Shown: positions 51,153-60,676, counted from the first letter of the stretch. The stretch is DNA of 64,000 nt from JAHQVI01 sp963749875 (GCA_963749875.1 CAVVOX010000002.1:682001-746000); one strand, 5' to 3'. The notes: generated from the sequence alone by a model not told the origin. Translations and numbers: made by a program.

Positions 51153-52052
51153 ATGAGCAACATTGGCCTCCTCATCGATGCGCCGATCCTTCTGGTTCAG
51201 CTCATCATTGACGGTCTTCTCATCGGCGCGGTGTTCGCTCTCGCTGCCTATGGCATGGCGCTCGTCTGGGGCGTGATGAAGATCATCAATATCTGTCAGG
51301 GCGAATTCGTCATGCTTGGAGGCTATGTCGCCGTCCTCTTGTCGGAGGCGGGCTACAGCCCTTTTATCGGCGTGCCGCTTGCCGCCGTGATCCTCTTCAT
51401 CCTGGGGTGGCTGCTCTATAAGACGATAATATTCCGCATCGTCGACCACGATCTTTTCATTTCGATCCTCGCCACATTCGGCCTCCTGATCATTCTGCAG
51501 CAGCTCATGAACCAGGTTTTTGGCTCTGATGTCCGGATCGCCGACAGCGGGCTGGGAACGTGGTTCGCCTTTGGCGGGCTCGTCACCATCTCTCAGGTGA
51601 AAGTGGTCGCTTTTATTCTGGCTATCGTCCTCGCCGGCGGTCTCGTCTATTTTCTCAAAAGCTCACGGATCGGACAGGCGATCCGGGCCACGGCGCAGAA
51701 TGCCAGGGCGGCCCGCGTGCTGGGCATTAATACCGACCACGTCTACGCCGTCACATATGGCCTCAATGCCGCTATTTGCGGCGCCTGCGGCGCCCTGGTC
51801 GCCATGGCCTATACGATCCACCCCTATATCGGCCTGCCCTATACGGTCCGCTCCTTCATGATCGTCGTCGTGGCGGGGCTTGGCAATATTGTCGGTGTGA
51901 TCCTTGCCGGTCTCGGACTTGGCGCCGCCGAGAACGTCGCCGGGTTTGTTCTGGGGGCTGAATATCAGCTTGCCTTTGTGTTCTCGCTGCTCGTCATCGT
52001 GCTGGTCGTGCGGAACTGGCGGCTTGCCCGGAAGCGCGAATATCTGAAATGA
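51153..52052 (+). CDS. Branched-chain amino acid-type ABC transporter permease (LivH-like)
   Basis: A 299-residue membrane protein with about eight helices. IDGLLIGAVFALAAYGMALV, VMKIINICQGEFVMLGGYV and the cytoplasmic EAA-like RIGQAIRATAQNARAARVLG-IN segment are LivH-type hallmarks. It forms the channel with the fused LivM half encoded next, which overlaps its stop by four bases (ATGA). ATG 51153 begins after a 108 bp gap from the binding-protein gene. Confidence 0.94.
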   Translation: MSNIGLLIDAPILLVQLIIDGLLIGAVFALAAYGMALVWGVMKIINICQGEFVMLGGYVAVLLSEAGYSPFIGVPLAAVILFILGWLLYKTIIFRIVDHDLFISILATFGLLIILQQLMNQVFGSDVRIADSGLGTWFAFGGLVTISQVKVVAFILAIVLAGGLVYFLKSSRIGQAIRATAQNARAARVLGINTDHVYAVTYGLNAAICGACGALVAMAYTIHPYIGLPYTVRSFMIVVVAGLGNIVGVILAGLGLGAAENVAGFVLGAEYQLAFVFSLLVIVLVVRNWRLARKREYLK

Positions 52053-53812
52053 GCGATAAGACAGCCAATTTCGTCATCTTTTCCGCGCTGGTCGCGCTCG
52101 GTCTGGTCGCGCCGTTTCTGTTCCCCGCCTATATGGCGCAGATGACGGAGCTCTGGCTCTTTATAGTCCTCGCGCTGACCTGGGATCTGCTGGGCGGCAA
52201 GATGGGCTACAATTCCTTCGGCAATGTCGTTTTCCTCGGGATCGGCGTCTACGCCACGGCCGTTATTCAGGTTGCGCTTCTTTACGATGTCGGCGCCTAT
52301 AACGCGGCGCGCGGCGGCGGCACGGAGTTCGTCTTCAGCGCCGGGGACTATCTGCGGGGCCTCGCGCTCGGACTGTCCGCATCCGCCATTCTCGCTGCGC
52401 TTGCGGCGATCGTCATCGGTATCTTCGTTCTGGGGATGCGCGGCCAGTATTTCGCCATCTGCACGCTCGGCCTCGGCATTGCCGCGGGCGAAATCGCAGG
52501 CGGCTGGGATTGGATCGGGGCCGGCTCCGGCATGACAGTGCCGCAACCGCCGGCGGACTTCCCGAGCGGCCGGCTGTTCTACTATCTTTCGCTCGCTCTC
52601 GCCGTTATCACTTTCGTCGCTCTGACATGGGTCATGAGCACCCGCTTCGGCCTGGCCATCAATGCCATACGGGACGATGAGGATAAGGCCGAGGCGATGG
52701 GGCATTACACAACCCGCATCAAGGTGACGGCCTGGGCGATTTCGGCCCTCTTCCTGGGCATGGCGGGCGGGATCTATGGCAATTTGAAGCGTTTCATCGA
52801 CCCGGTCGACGTCGCCTTCGCTGCTCCGACGATCGGCGTATGGATGGTGCTGATGGCGATCCTGGGGGGCAAGGGAACGATCATCGGACCGATTGTCGGA
52901 GCCATCATTTTCCAGTTCACCAAGGAATTTTTCTGGACCTATCTGCTCGGCTGGCAGCGCGTCGCGCTGGGTGTCCTCATTGTGGTGATCGTGGTCTTCT
53001 TTCCTCAGGGCATTGTCGGCTATATTCGCGACCGCCGTGCGGCGCGCCTGATTCGGGGAGAAGCGTGCATGACCGCTCTTCTCGAAGTCAGAAACGTCAC
53101 GAAGGCGTTCGGTGGCGTGATCGCAAACCACGACATTTCGCTTGAAGTGCCGAAGGGCAAGATCATCGGACTGATCGGCCCGAACGGTTCGGGCAAGACG
53201 ACGCTGTTCAATTCGATTGTCGGCTATCATCCGATCGATGCCGGCTCGATCCGTTTCAAATCGCGCGAAATCTCGCAGATGCAGGTGCCCGACATTGCGC
53301 GGCTCGGCCTTTTGAGAACCTTTCAGCAAACCCGCATCTACGGCAAGATGACCTGCGTGCAGAACATGCTGATCTCCGTTTCGGAGCGGAACAGCAGTTT
53401 TGTCAGCCTGTTCACCAGCCAGACCGGTAAGGGAACGAAACGCGCCGACGAACTGCTCGAATTTGTCGGCCTCTATGAAAAGCGGCATCTTCCCGCCGGA
53501 ACGCTGTCCTTCGGCCAGCAGAAGCTTCTCGAATTTGCCATGGCCTTGATGAACGATCCGGAGATGCTCATGCTCGACGAGCCGACCGCCGGCATCAACC
53601 CGACATTGATCAACGGCCTGATCGACCGGTTGAAGCGGGCGAATGCGGATTTCGGCATCACGCTCTTTGTCATCGAGCACAATATGCGCGTCATCATGAA
53701 TCTGGCTGAGCATATTTACTGCCTCGCTCATGGCGAGCTTCTGGCAGAGGGCGAACCCGACGAAATCCAGAATGATCAGCGGGTTATCGACGCCTATCTC
53801 GGAGCGCATTGA
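52049..53812 (+). CDS. Fused branched-chain amino acid-type ABC transporter permease (LivM) and ATPase (LivG)
   Basis: One 587-residue frame. Residues 1-340 are a LivM-type permease (LLGGKMGYNSFGNVVFLGIG, RTTRIKVTAW-like loop YTTRIKVTAWAISALFLGMA). Residues 341-587 are a complete LivG ATPase: Walker A GPNGSGKTT, signature LSFGQQK (a variant of LSGGQ), Walker B LMLDEPTAG and switch VIEHNMR. At the junction an ATG (53069) is preceded by GGGGAG at normal distance, so a free LivG could also be made. Such fusions are known in proteobacteria. The 3' end overlaps livF by one base. Confidence 0.92.
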   Translation: MSDKTANFVIFSALVALGLVAPFLFPAYMAQMTELWLFIVLALTWDLLGGKMGYNSFGNVVFLGIGVYATAVIQVALLYDVGAYNAARGGGTEFVFSAGDYLRGLALGLSASAILAALAAIVIGIFVLGMRGQYFAICTLGLGIAAGEIAGGWDWIGAGSGMTVPQPPADFPSGRLFYYLSLALAVITFVALTWVMSTRFGLAINAIRDDEDKAEAMGHYTTRIKVTAWAISALFLGMAGGIYGNLKRFIDPVDVAFAAPTIGVWMVLMAILGGKGTIIGPIVGAIIFQFTKEFFWTYLLGWQRVALGVLIVVIVVFFPQGIVGYIRDRRAARLIRGEACMTALLEVRNVTKAFGGVIANHDISLEVPKGKIIGLIGPNGSGKTTLFNSIVGYHPIDAGSIRFKSREISQMQVPDIARLGLLRTFQQTRIYGKMTCVQNMLISVSERNSSFVSLFTSQTGKGTKRADELLEFVGLYEKRHLPAGTLSFGQQKLLEFAMALMNDPEMLMLDEPTAGINPTLINGLIDRLKRANADFGITLFVIEHNMRVIMNLAEHIYCLAHGELLAEGEPDEIQNDQRVIDAYLGAH

Positions 53813-54708
53813 TGGCGGGCGGGAACGAAGAGGACCAGGCAGGCAATGGACCCGGATCGCCGAAAGGATCGCGGGGCTATAGTCCGGGGACCGTGGATAC
53901 GGTTATCTCCGTCGAAGACGTGGCGCGCGAGGCCGGACGGATCGCGCAGGAGGCCCCTCCCTATGAGAGCCTGCTGAAGCTGGCGGACGGCGAGCCTGTC
54001 GTGACAATCCGCGATCTGCGCGCCGGCTATGGCGACATGGAGATTCTGCACGGCTTTTCGCTCGCGGTGGGGCAGGGCCAGTCGCTTTGCCTGATCGGCC
54101 CGAACGGCGCCGGCAAATCGACCGTGCTGCACTCGATTTTCGGCTTTACCCGGATCATGGGCGGCAAGATTTTCGTGCGCGGACGCGACGTGACCCGTCT
54201 GGGGCCCAATGAGAAGCTTAAATCGGCCGGGATCGCCTACATCCTGCAGGACAATTCCGTCTTCCCGGATATGACGGTTGAGGAAAATCTCTGGATGGGC
54301 GGCTATCTGAAGGCGAGACCGGCGGAAGCGCATCAGGTGGCGGAGAAAGTGTTCGACAAATATCCCCGCCTCGCTCAGCGCCGCCGGCAGCCGGCCAGGG
54401 TGCTCTCGGGCGGCGAGCGCCGGCTCCTCGAAATATCCCGCGCGCTCGTCATGGAGCCGGACGTGCTCCTGGTCGATGAGCCCTCCATTGGGCTTGAGCC
54501 GCGCTTCATCGATCAGGTCTTCGAGATTCTCGCCGATCTGCGTGACAGTGAGCGCAAGACGATCATCATGGTCGAGCAGAATGCGAAGAAGGGCCTCGAA
54601 TTTGCCGATATCGGCTATGTGCTCGTCTCAGGCGAGCTGGCGAAAGCGGGGCCGGGCGATGAGCTGCTCCAGGATCCCGATGTCGGACGGCTGTTTCTCG
54701 GCGGCTGA
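53812..54708 (+). CDS. Branched-chain amino acid-type ABC transporter ATPase (LivF-like) with N-terminal extension
   Basis: A 298-residue ATPase. Walker A GPNGAGKST, signature LSGGERR, Walker B LLVDEPSIGLEP and the switch MVEQNAKK are all present. About 60 residues (AGGNEEDQAGNGPGSPKGSR and on) precede the ATPase fold and are absent from ordinary LivF; their role is unknown. ATG 53812 overlaps the previous stop by one base. It is the second ATPase of the importer. Confidence 0.92.
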   Translation: MAGGNEEDQAGNGPGSPKGSRGYSPGTVDTVISVEDVAREAGRIAQEAPPYESLLKLADGEPVVTIRDLRAGYGDMEILHGFSLAVGQGQSLCLIGPNGAGKSTVLHSIFGFTRIMGGKIFVRGRDVTRLGPNEKLKSAGIAYILQDNSVFPDMTVEENLWMGGYLKARPAEAHQVAEKVFDKYPRLAQRRRQPARVLSGGERRLLEISRALVMEPDVLLVDEPSIGLEPRFIDQVFEILADLRDSERKTIIMVEQNAKKGLEFADIGYVLVSGELAKAGPGDELLQDPDVGRLFLGG

Positions 54709-54807
54709 GCGGCCGACGCCGAAATACGAGCGCTGGCGCTCGCCCGGAACTGAAGGCACAATCCTTTGCGGCGACCCGCCTCCTGGCCTGCAAACGGAGC
54801 CGGAATT

Positions 54808-55431
54808 TTGACCTCCACTGTGCATCGGATCACCACGCTTGAAGCTCTGGAATCCCTCTACGGAGCTGCGAACCCCACATCGCTTGCAAAGGAAGCAACA
54901 GCCCTGACGCCGGAATATCGGCGCTGGATCGAGGCGTCGCCCTTCTTTACCCTGGCAAGTTCCGGACCGGGCGGGCTTGACTGTTCGCCCAAAGGCGATG
55001 CGGCCGGCCAACTCTTTCGCGTGCTTGATGACCGGACGATCGCCCTTCCCGACCGGCGCGGCAATAACCGGCTCGACACGCTGAGGAATATTCTCGCCGA
55101 CCCTCGCGTCGCCTTGCTGTTTCTGATCCCCGGCATCAATGAAACGCTCCGGATTAACGGGCGCGCCGCGATCTCAGCCGATCCGGAGCTGATCGAAAGC
55201 TTCGCCGTCGGCGACAAGAGGCCTGCGACCGTCATTCTCGTCGAGATCGACGCCGTCTATTTCCAATGCGCGCGTGCGCTGGCCAGGGCGCGGCTATGGG
55301 ACGTCGGCACGCTGTCCGATCGACAGGATGTTCCGACGGCCGGTGAGATGATCAGGGGTGCTTCGGGGCCGTTCGATGCCGAAGCCTATGATCGTGAATT
55401 GCGGGCCAGGCAGAAATCCAGCCTTTACTGA
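54808..55431 (+). CDS. PPOX-class FMN-dependent flavoprotein
   Basis: A 207-residue split-barrel protein of the pyridoxamine-phosphate-oxidase superfamily (MSMEG_1061-like group). FFTLASSGPGGLDCSPKGD, ALPDRRGNNRLDTLRNIL and FLIPGINETLRINGRA are the flavin-site motifs. Members bind FMN or F420; the substrate is unknown. TTG 54808 (TSTVHRITTLEALE) with GGAG eleven bases upstream is preferred; the frame is open from 54766. It is 99 bp after the transporter operon and may be an independent unit. A family A repeat follows. Confidence 0.82.
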   Translation: MTSTVHRITTLEALESLYGAANPTSLAKEATALTPEYRRWIEASPFFTLASSGPGGLDCSPKGDAAGQLFRVLDDRTIALPDRRGNNRLDTLRNILADPRVALLFLIPGINETLRINGRAAISADPELIESFAVGDKRPATVILVEIDAVYFQCARALARARLWDVGTLSDRQDVPTAGEMIRGASGPFDAEAYDRELRARQKSSLY

Positions 55432-55453
55432 TCCGGTCCCGGTCCGAAATCAT

Positions 55454-55557
55454 TAAATCAACCCTCGTTCAATTGGCTCCAATTGAACGAGGTTAAGTTG
55501 ATCTATTTCCATAAGTTAGCGCAACTGTCCGCGTCCATTCGGACGCGCGTTGCGCTA
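55454..55557 (+). repeat. Family A repeat between the flavoprotein and TetR genes
   Basis: Full copy: TAAATCAACCCTCGTTCAAT, inverse ATTGAACGAGGTTAAG, GTTGATCTA, then TAGCGCAACTG...GCGTCCA / CGGACGCGCGTTGCGCTA. The first TAG has mutated to TAA. Confidence 0.9.
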
Positions 55558-55646
55558 GAGTGATCGACGAAAGGTGGACTTGACGGTCCGGCCGGCATTC
55601 GCCATATCGCCGAATGAACATTCGTTTTTGCTGCAGCGCAATAGCC

Positions 55647-56297
55647 ATGCCGAAGCTCGACGAAACCACGCAACGCGCCCGGCGCGAACATATCCTCGAC
55701 GCGGCCGAGCATTGCTTCGCCCGCGAGGGCTTCCACCGCACCTCGATGCAGGACATCTGCCGCGAGGCGGGCGTGAGCCCTGGCGCTTTCTATCTCTATT
55801 TCTCCTCCAAGGAGGACCTGATCGCGGGCATTTGCGAGCGGGAGAAGACCGCGCTCGCCCAGGCTCTTGCCTCCGTGGCGGAGGCTCCCGATTTCATGGC
55901 CGCCCTGTCCCAACTCGGACAGACCTATTGTCTGGAGGAGCCGCGGGAGAAGCTGCGGCTGCATCTCGAAATCAATGCCGAAGCCATGCGCAATCCGGCC
56001 ATCGGCCATAACGTCCGCGCTATTGACGACTTCGTCGCGAAAAGCTTTGAACGCCTCCTTTCGGATGCAAAAGCGAAGGGACGGATCAATCCTTCGGCCG
56101 ATGAGGCCACGATCGCCCAGATCATCTCCATCCTCGGAGACGGGCTCTATTTGCGGCGCGCGCTCGACCCCGAATTCGACGGCAAGGCGTGCATGCCGGT
56201 CATACTGTCGCTCATCTCTTCCCTTATTGGGCCCGTCGCAGAGGGAACGGAGAACAGCGACAAGGCCTTGAAGACCGATCCTGTTCAGGTGGAGTAA
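55647..56297 (+). CDS. TetR/AcrR-family transcriptional regulator of the adjacent RND efflux genes
   Basis: A 216-residue regulator. The N-terminal helix-turn-helix is RREHILDAAEHCFAREGFHR-TSMQDICREAGVSPGAFYLYF SSKEDL, followed by a ligand-binding domain. ATG 55647 (MPKLDETTQR) is preferred to the frame start at 55614. It lies three bases upstream of the RND adaptor gene, on the same strand, so it is probably co-transcribed and represses its own operon; no operator was identified. Confidence 0.92.
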   Translation: MPKLDETTQRARREHILDAAEHCFAREGFHRTSMQDICREAGVSPGAFYLYFSSKEDLIAGICEREKTALAQALASVAEAPDFMAALSQLGQTYCLEEPREKLRLHLEINAEAMRNPAIGHNVRAIDDFVAKSFERLLSDAKAKGRINPSADEATIAQIISILGDGLYLRRALDPEFDGKACMPVILSLISSLIGPVAEGTENSDKALKTDPVQVE

Positions 56298-56300
56298 CAG

Positions 56301-57494
56301 ATGGCTTTACGCAGCTTGATTGTCCCTGTTCTCATGGTCCTGGCCGCCGCAGGTTCCGGGGCGCGGCTCCACGCGGCGGAGGCGACGCCAACGCAGACCC
56401 AGGGCAGTGGGCGCGCGGTCAGCGTCACGGCCGCCCGGAGTACGACCTTCACCGAGACCATCCTTATCACCGGCTCGCTCATTGCGCGCCAGGAGGTTCT
56501 GGTCTCGCCGCAAATCGAGGGCTTCCGCATCAGCGAAGTTCTGGCCGAAGAGGGCGACCGCGTGAAGGCGGGGCAGGTCCTCGCACGCCTTTCCGACGAT
56601 ACGCTCAAGGCGCAGCTTGCACAGCTTGAGGCCAATCTTGTCCGGGGCGAGGCCGCGATCGCGCAGGCGAACAGCCGCATTGCAGAGGCCGAAGCGAACA
56701 AAAAGCAGGCCGAGGCCGCTTTCAAACGCGCTCAGGAGTTGATCGCTTCGGGCACGACCAGCCGCTCTGTCTTCGAGGAACGCGAAGCGGCGGCGCGGAC
56801 GGCGGCCGCAGCAGTGACCCTGGCGAAAGACGGCCTGCGCGTGGCCGGAGCCGAAAAGACACAGATCGAGGCGCAGATCCGCGAGTCGAAATTGCGCCTC
56901 AGCTATGCGGACATCATTGCGCCGGCGGACGGCATCATCAGCCGCCGCACGGCGAAAGTCGGGGCGCTCGTCTCGGCCGTATCCGATCCGCTGTTCCGCA
57001 TCATTGCAAACGGCGAGATCGAGCTGGATGCGGATGTTCCCGAGATCTATCTGCCGCGCATCTCGGTCGGCCAGACCGCGCGCATCGAGGTCGGTGGCCT
57101 CAAGACACGGGAAGGCAAGGTGCGCCTCATTTCGCCGGAGGTCGACCCCGCGACGCGCCTTGGCAAGGTGCGCATCTTCATTGGCGAGGACGAGCAGCTT
57201 CGCATTGGCTCCTTCGCCCGCGGCATTATCGACACCGGCACCACAAAGGCGCTCAGCGTTCCATTGAGTGCGGTGTTGACCCGGGATGGCGCTGCGACGG
57301 TCAAAGTGGTGAAGGATGGGCGCATCGAGACACGTAAGGTTACTGTCGGCATGCGAAGCGGCGGACAGGTGGAGATCATGGATGGCCTCCGGGACGGCGA
57401 ACTGGTCGTCGTCCGCTCAGGCATGCTTCTGCGCGACGGCGATGCCGTCCGTCCTGTGATCGACAAGGGAACGTCGGTTAGTGAGGCCGGATAA
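56301..57494 (+). CDS. RND efflux periplasmic adaptor (membrane fusion protein)
   Basis: A 397-residue adaptor. A signal peptide (LIVPVLMVLAAAGSGARLHA) leads to the barrel-sandwich half VLVSPQIEGFRISEVLAEEG, a long alpha-hairpin (about 85-195, AIAQANSRIAEAEANKKQ), the second lipoyl half IIAPADGIISRRTAKVGALV and a beta barrel. It links the RND pump encoded next with an outer-membrane channel; no TolC-like gene is in the window. ATG 56301 has GGTGGAG upstream, and the stop overlaps the pump gene by one base (TAATG). Confidence 0.95.
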   Translation: MALRSLIVPVLMVLAAAGSGARLHAAEATPTQTQGSGRAVSVTAARSTTFTETILITGSLIARQEVLVSPQIEGFRISEVLAEEGDRVKAGQVLARLSDDTLKAQLAQLEANLVRGEAAIAQANSRIAEAEANKKQAEAAFKRAQELIASGTTSRSVFEEREAAARTAAAAVTLAKDGLRVAGAEKTQIEAQIRESKLRLSYADIIAPADGIISRRTAKVGALVSAVSDPLFRIIANGEIELDADVPEIYLPRISVGQTARIEVGGLKTREGKVRLISPEVDPATRLGKVRIFIGEDEQLRIGSFARGIIDTGTTKALSVPLSAVLTRDGAATVKVVKDGRIETRKVTVGMRSGGQVEIMDGLRDGELVVVRSGMLLRDGDAVRPVIDKGTSVSEAG

Positions 57495-60400
57495 TGCGCC
57501 GTCTCAATATTTCAGCTTGGGCGATACGCACCCCGATTCCGCCCGTCGTGATGTTCATCGTGCTGATCATCATCGGCGTGCTGAGCTTTCGCACGCTGCC
57601 GGTCGAGCGCTTCCCCAATATCGACATCCCGATTGTCTCGGTCAGCATCACCCAGGCCGGCGCCTCGCCATCTGAACTCGAAACGCAGGTTACCAAGCGC
57701 GTCGAAAACGCCGTGGCCGGGATCACGGGCGTCAAACATATCACCTCGACGATTACCGACGGCGCCTCGGTCACCTCGATCGAATTCGAGCTCGGCACCG
57801 ATACCGATCGCGCCCTGAACGACGTCAAAGACGCCATTTCGCGGATCCGCGCGGATCTGCCGCGCACGATCGATGAGCCGATTGCGCAGCGCATCGATGT
57901 TGCCGGTCTGCCGATCATCACTTTCGCGGCGTTTGCCGACAATATGGACCTCAAGGAGCTGTCCTGGTTTATCGACGATGTGATCGTGCGGGAAATGCAG
58001 TCCGTCAGCGGCGTTGCCGAAGTGCGGCGCATTGGCGGCGTGGAGCGCGAAATCCGCGTCTCGCTCGATCCGGACCGGCTGCTTGCCCTCGGCATTACGG
58101 CGGGCGATGTCAGCCGCCAGCTTCGTGCAACGAATGTCGATCTTGCCGGCGGCACGGCGGAGATTGGCGGCAGCCAGCAGACGATCCGCGCGCTTGCCAG
58201 CGCCAAGACCGTGGAGCAGCTCGCTTCGACGTCGATCAGCTTGCCGGGTGGGCGCAAGGTCCGTCTCGACGAGCTCGGCCGTGTGCTGGACACGCATGAG
58301 GAGGCGAAGCATTTCGCCCGCCTCAATGGCGAGGAAGTGGTCGGTTTCAGCATTTCGCGCGCCAAGGGCGCAAGCGATGTCGTTGTCGCCGAACGGGTGG
58401 ATGCCAAGGTCGCCGAGCTCTCCAAGCTCTATCCGCATGTCCATCTGCGCAAGGTCGATAACACCGTCACCTACACCGAAGGCAATTACAACTCGACGAT
58501 GCACACCCTCATCGAGGGTGCGATCCTGGCCGTGCTCGTCGTCCTCTTGTTCCTGCGGGATTTTCGCGCGACCATCATCGCCGCCATCGCCCTTCCTTTG
58601 TCGATCATCCCGACATTCTGGGCCATGTCCGCGCTCGGCTTTTCGCTGAACCTCGTCACGCTTCTGGCGATGACGCTGGTCACCGGCATTCTCGTCGATG
58701 ACGCCATCGTGGAGATCGAGAACATCGCGCGGCACATCCGCATGGGCAAGTCGCCCTATCGCGCCGCACTCGAAGCCGCCGACGAAATCGGGCTCGCGGT
58801 GATCGCGATCACTTTCACGATTGTCGCCGTCTTCGTGCCGGTCAGTTTCATGGGCGGCATTGCCGGGCAATATTTCCGCCAGTTCGGCATTACCGTGGCG
58901 GCAGCCGTGCTGTTTTCGCTGCTGGTTGCACGGCTGATAACGCCATTGCTCGCGGCCTATTTCATGAGCGACCACGGCGAGAAGGAGACCGGCGACAGCT
59001 GGCTGCTCCGCCAATATACAAAGCTGATCAGCTGGTCCGTGCGTCACCGGCTGGTGACCCTGCTGCTCGGCCTCATCATCTTCGCCGGCTCGATCGCCAG
59101 TATCGGCCTGCTCCCGCAAGGCTTCCTGCCGGCCGAGGACGCCGCGCGCATCCTGATTGCGGCGGAGTTGCCGCCCGGCTCGCGCCTTGAAGAGACCAAG
59201 AGGATGACCGACGCGGTCACCAAGGTCATCCGCGCCCATCCCGAGGTGGAGAGCGTTTTCGTCGATGGCGGCCGGATTCTTGGCGTTGCCGGCGGCGGCG
59301 AGGAGGTCCGCAAGGCGACCTTCGTCATCAATCTCGTCAATAAGGACGATCGCGAAGCGACGCAGCGGCAATTGGAGCAGACATTCACCGCGGAGCTGGC
59401 CCGGCTTCCCGATGTGCGCGCCTGGGTCGTCAATGACAATGGCGAGCGCGGCGTTTCTCTGATCGTTTCCGGCTCCGACGGCGAAGCGGTGGCCGAAACC
59501 GCTCCGCAGATCGTCAGCGCGATGCAGCGCATCCCGGAACTCAACAATGTCGTTTCCAACTCGGCGCTTGACCGCCCCGAGGTGCGTCTCCGCCCCCGCC
59601 CCGAACTCGCGGCCGATCTTGGCGTCTCGACCGAGGCGCTGTCGGAGGCCATCCGGATCGCGACCATCGGCGATATCGACGCCAATCTTGCCAAGTTCAA
59701 CGCCGGGGACCGGCAGATTCCGATCCGTGTGCAGCTTAACGAGGATGCGCGCACGGACAGTCAGGTGCTGGAAGCCCTGCAGGTCCGCACGGCGGCCGGG
59801 GCCGCGATCCCGCTGATTTCCGTCGCCTTCATCGACGTCGGGCAGGGGCCGTCCTCGATCGACCGCTATGACCGTCAGCGGCGCGTGATCATCGGCGCCG
59901 ATCTCGTCGGCACGGATGCGCTGGGCGTTGCGATCGAAAAGGTCTGGCAGCTGCCGGAGGTCAAGGCGCTGGAGAACAATCCGGGCGTGCAGATAAGGCA
60001 GTCCGGCGATGCCGAGGTGATGGGCGAAGTCTTCGCGAGCTTCGGCTATGCGATGGGCGCGGGCATCATGATGGTCTATTCCGTGCTGATCCTCTTGTTC
60101 GGCAGCTTTCTTCAGCCGCTCACCATCCTCGTTTCGCTGCCCTTTTCGCTCGGCGGCGCGATTTTTGCGCTGCTGATTACGGATCGCCCCTTCAGCTTCC
60201 CGGTCATCATCGGCGTTCTCATGCTGATGGGCATCGTGACGAAGAACGCGATCATGCTCGTCGATTTCGCCATCGAGGAGATGGCGAGTGGCGTAAAGCG
60301 CTTCGACGCGATCGTCGATGCCGGCCGGAAGCGCGCGCGGCCGATTATCATGACCACCATCGCCATGACCGGCGGCATGCTGCCAAGCGCCCTGGCGCTG

Positions 60401-60676
60401 GGCGCGGGCGGCGAGTTCCGCTCGCCGATGGCCATCGCCGTGATCGGCGGTCTCCTGCTCTCGACGCTTCTGTCCCTGATCTTCGTGCCCGTCGTTTTCG
60501 TCGTGATGAATGAATTCGGCAATTGGATCTGGCGGTTCTTCAGCCGTTTCATCGGGCCGGTGGACGAGCCTGAGAAGCAGGCCCAGACGGTGGAGAGCCA
60601 AGCGGTGCCCGAGCCGCAGAGCGGGGCGACGGAGGCCGGGCCCGAGCCGGTCCAGCGCCCCCGCGCCGCAGAGTAG
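57494..60676 (+). CDS. RND-family efflux pump inner-membrane subunit
   Basis: A 1060-residue transporter with the twelve-helix, two-lobe AcrB plan. It has FPNIDIPIVSVSITQAGASP after the first helix, TM4 GILVDDAIVEIENIARHI with the paired proton-relay aspartates, and TM10-region lysine motif GIVTKNAIMLVDFAIEE. This is the HAE-1 (drug-type) signature rather than the metal-exporting HME type. Expected to expel hydrophobic compounds by proton antiport. It is last in the TetR-adaptor-pump operon. A low-complexity C-terminal tail is rich in Pro/Glu. Confidence 0.96.
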   Translation: MRRLNISAWAIRTPIPPVVMFIVLIIIGVLSFRTLPVERFPNIDIPIVSVSITQAGASPSELETQVTKRVENAVAGITGVKHITSTITDGASVTSIEFELGTDTDRALNDVKDAISRIRADLPRTIDEPIAQRIDVAGLPIITFAAFADNMDLKELSWFIDDVIVREMQSVSGVAEVRRIGGVEREIRVSLDPDRLLALGITAGDVSRQLRATNVDLAGGTAEIGGSQQTIRALASAKTVEQLASTSISLPGGRKVRLDELGRVLDTHEEAKHFARLNGEEVVGFSISRAKGASDVVVAERVDAKVAELSKLYPHVHLRKVDNTVTYTEGNYNSTMHTLIEGAILAVLVVLLFLRDFRATIIAAIALPLSIIPTFWAMSALGFSLNLVTLLAMTLVTGILVDDAIVEIENIARHIRMGKSPYRAALEAADEIGLAVIAITFTIVAVFVPVSFMGGIAGQYFRQFGITVAAAVLFSLLVARLITPLLAAYFMSDHGEKETGDSWLLRQYTKLISWSVRHRLVTLLLGLIIFAGSIASIGLLPQGFLPAEDAARILIAAELPPGSRLEETKRMTDAVTKVIRAHPEVESVFVDGGRILGVAGGGEEVRKATFVINLVNKDDREATQRQLEQTFTAELARLPDVRAWVVNDNGERGVSLIVSGSDGEAVAETAPQIVSAMQRIPELNNVVSNSALDRPEVRLRPRPELAADLGVSTEALSEAIRIATIGDIDANLAKFNAGDRQIPIRVQLNEDARTDSQVLEALQVRTAAGAAIPLISVAFIDVGQGPSSIDRYDRQRRVIIGADLVGTDALGVAIEKVWQLPEVKALENNPGVQIRQSGDAEVMGEVFASFGYAMGAGIMMVYSVLILLFGSFLQPLTILVSLPFSLGGAIFALLITDRPFSFPVIIGVLMLMGIVTKNAIMLVDFAIEEMASGVKRFDAIVDAGRKRARPIIMTTIAMTGGMLPSALALGAGGEFRSPMAIAVIGGLLLSTLLSLIFVPVVFVVMNEFGNWIWRFFSRFIGPVDEPEKQAQTVESQAVPEPQSGATEAGPEPVQRPRAAE

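Noticed and set aside
51965..53809. A 614-codon antisense frame across livMG
   Set aside because: Shadow of the fused permease/ATPase gene, without a domain or ribosome-binding site.
57512..60601. A 1029-codon open frame antisense to the RND pump gene
   Set aside because: The plus strand encodes a full RND transporter with all motifs. The antisense frame has no recognisable domain and is rich in Asp, His and Arg, as expected for the complement of GC-rich coding DNA.
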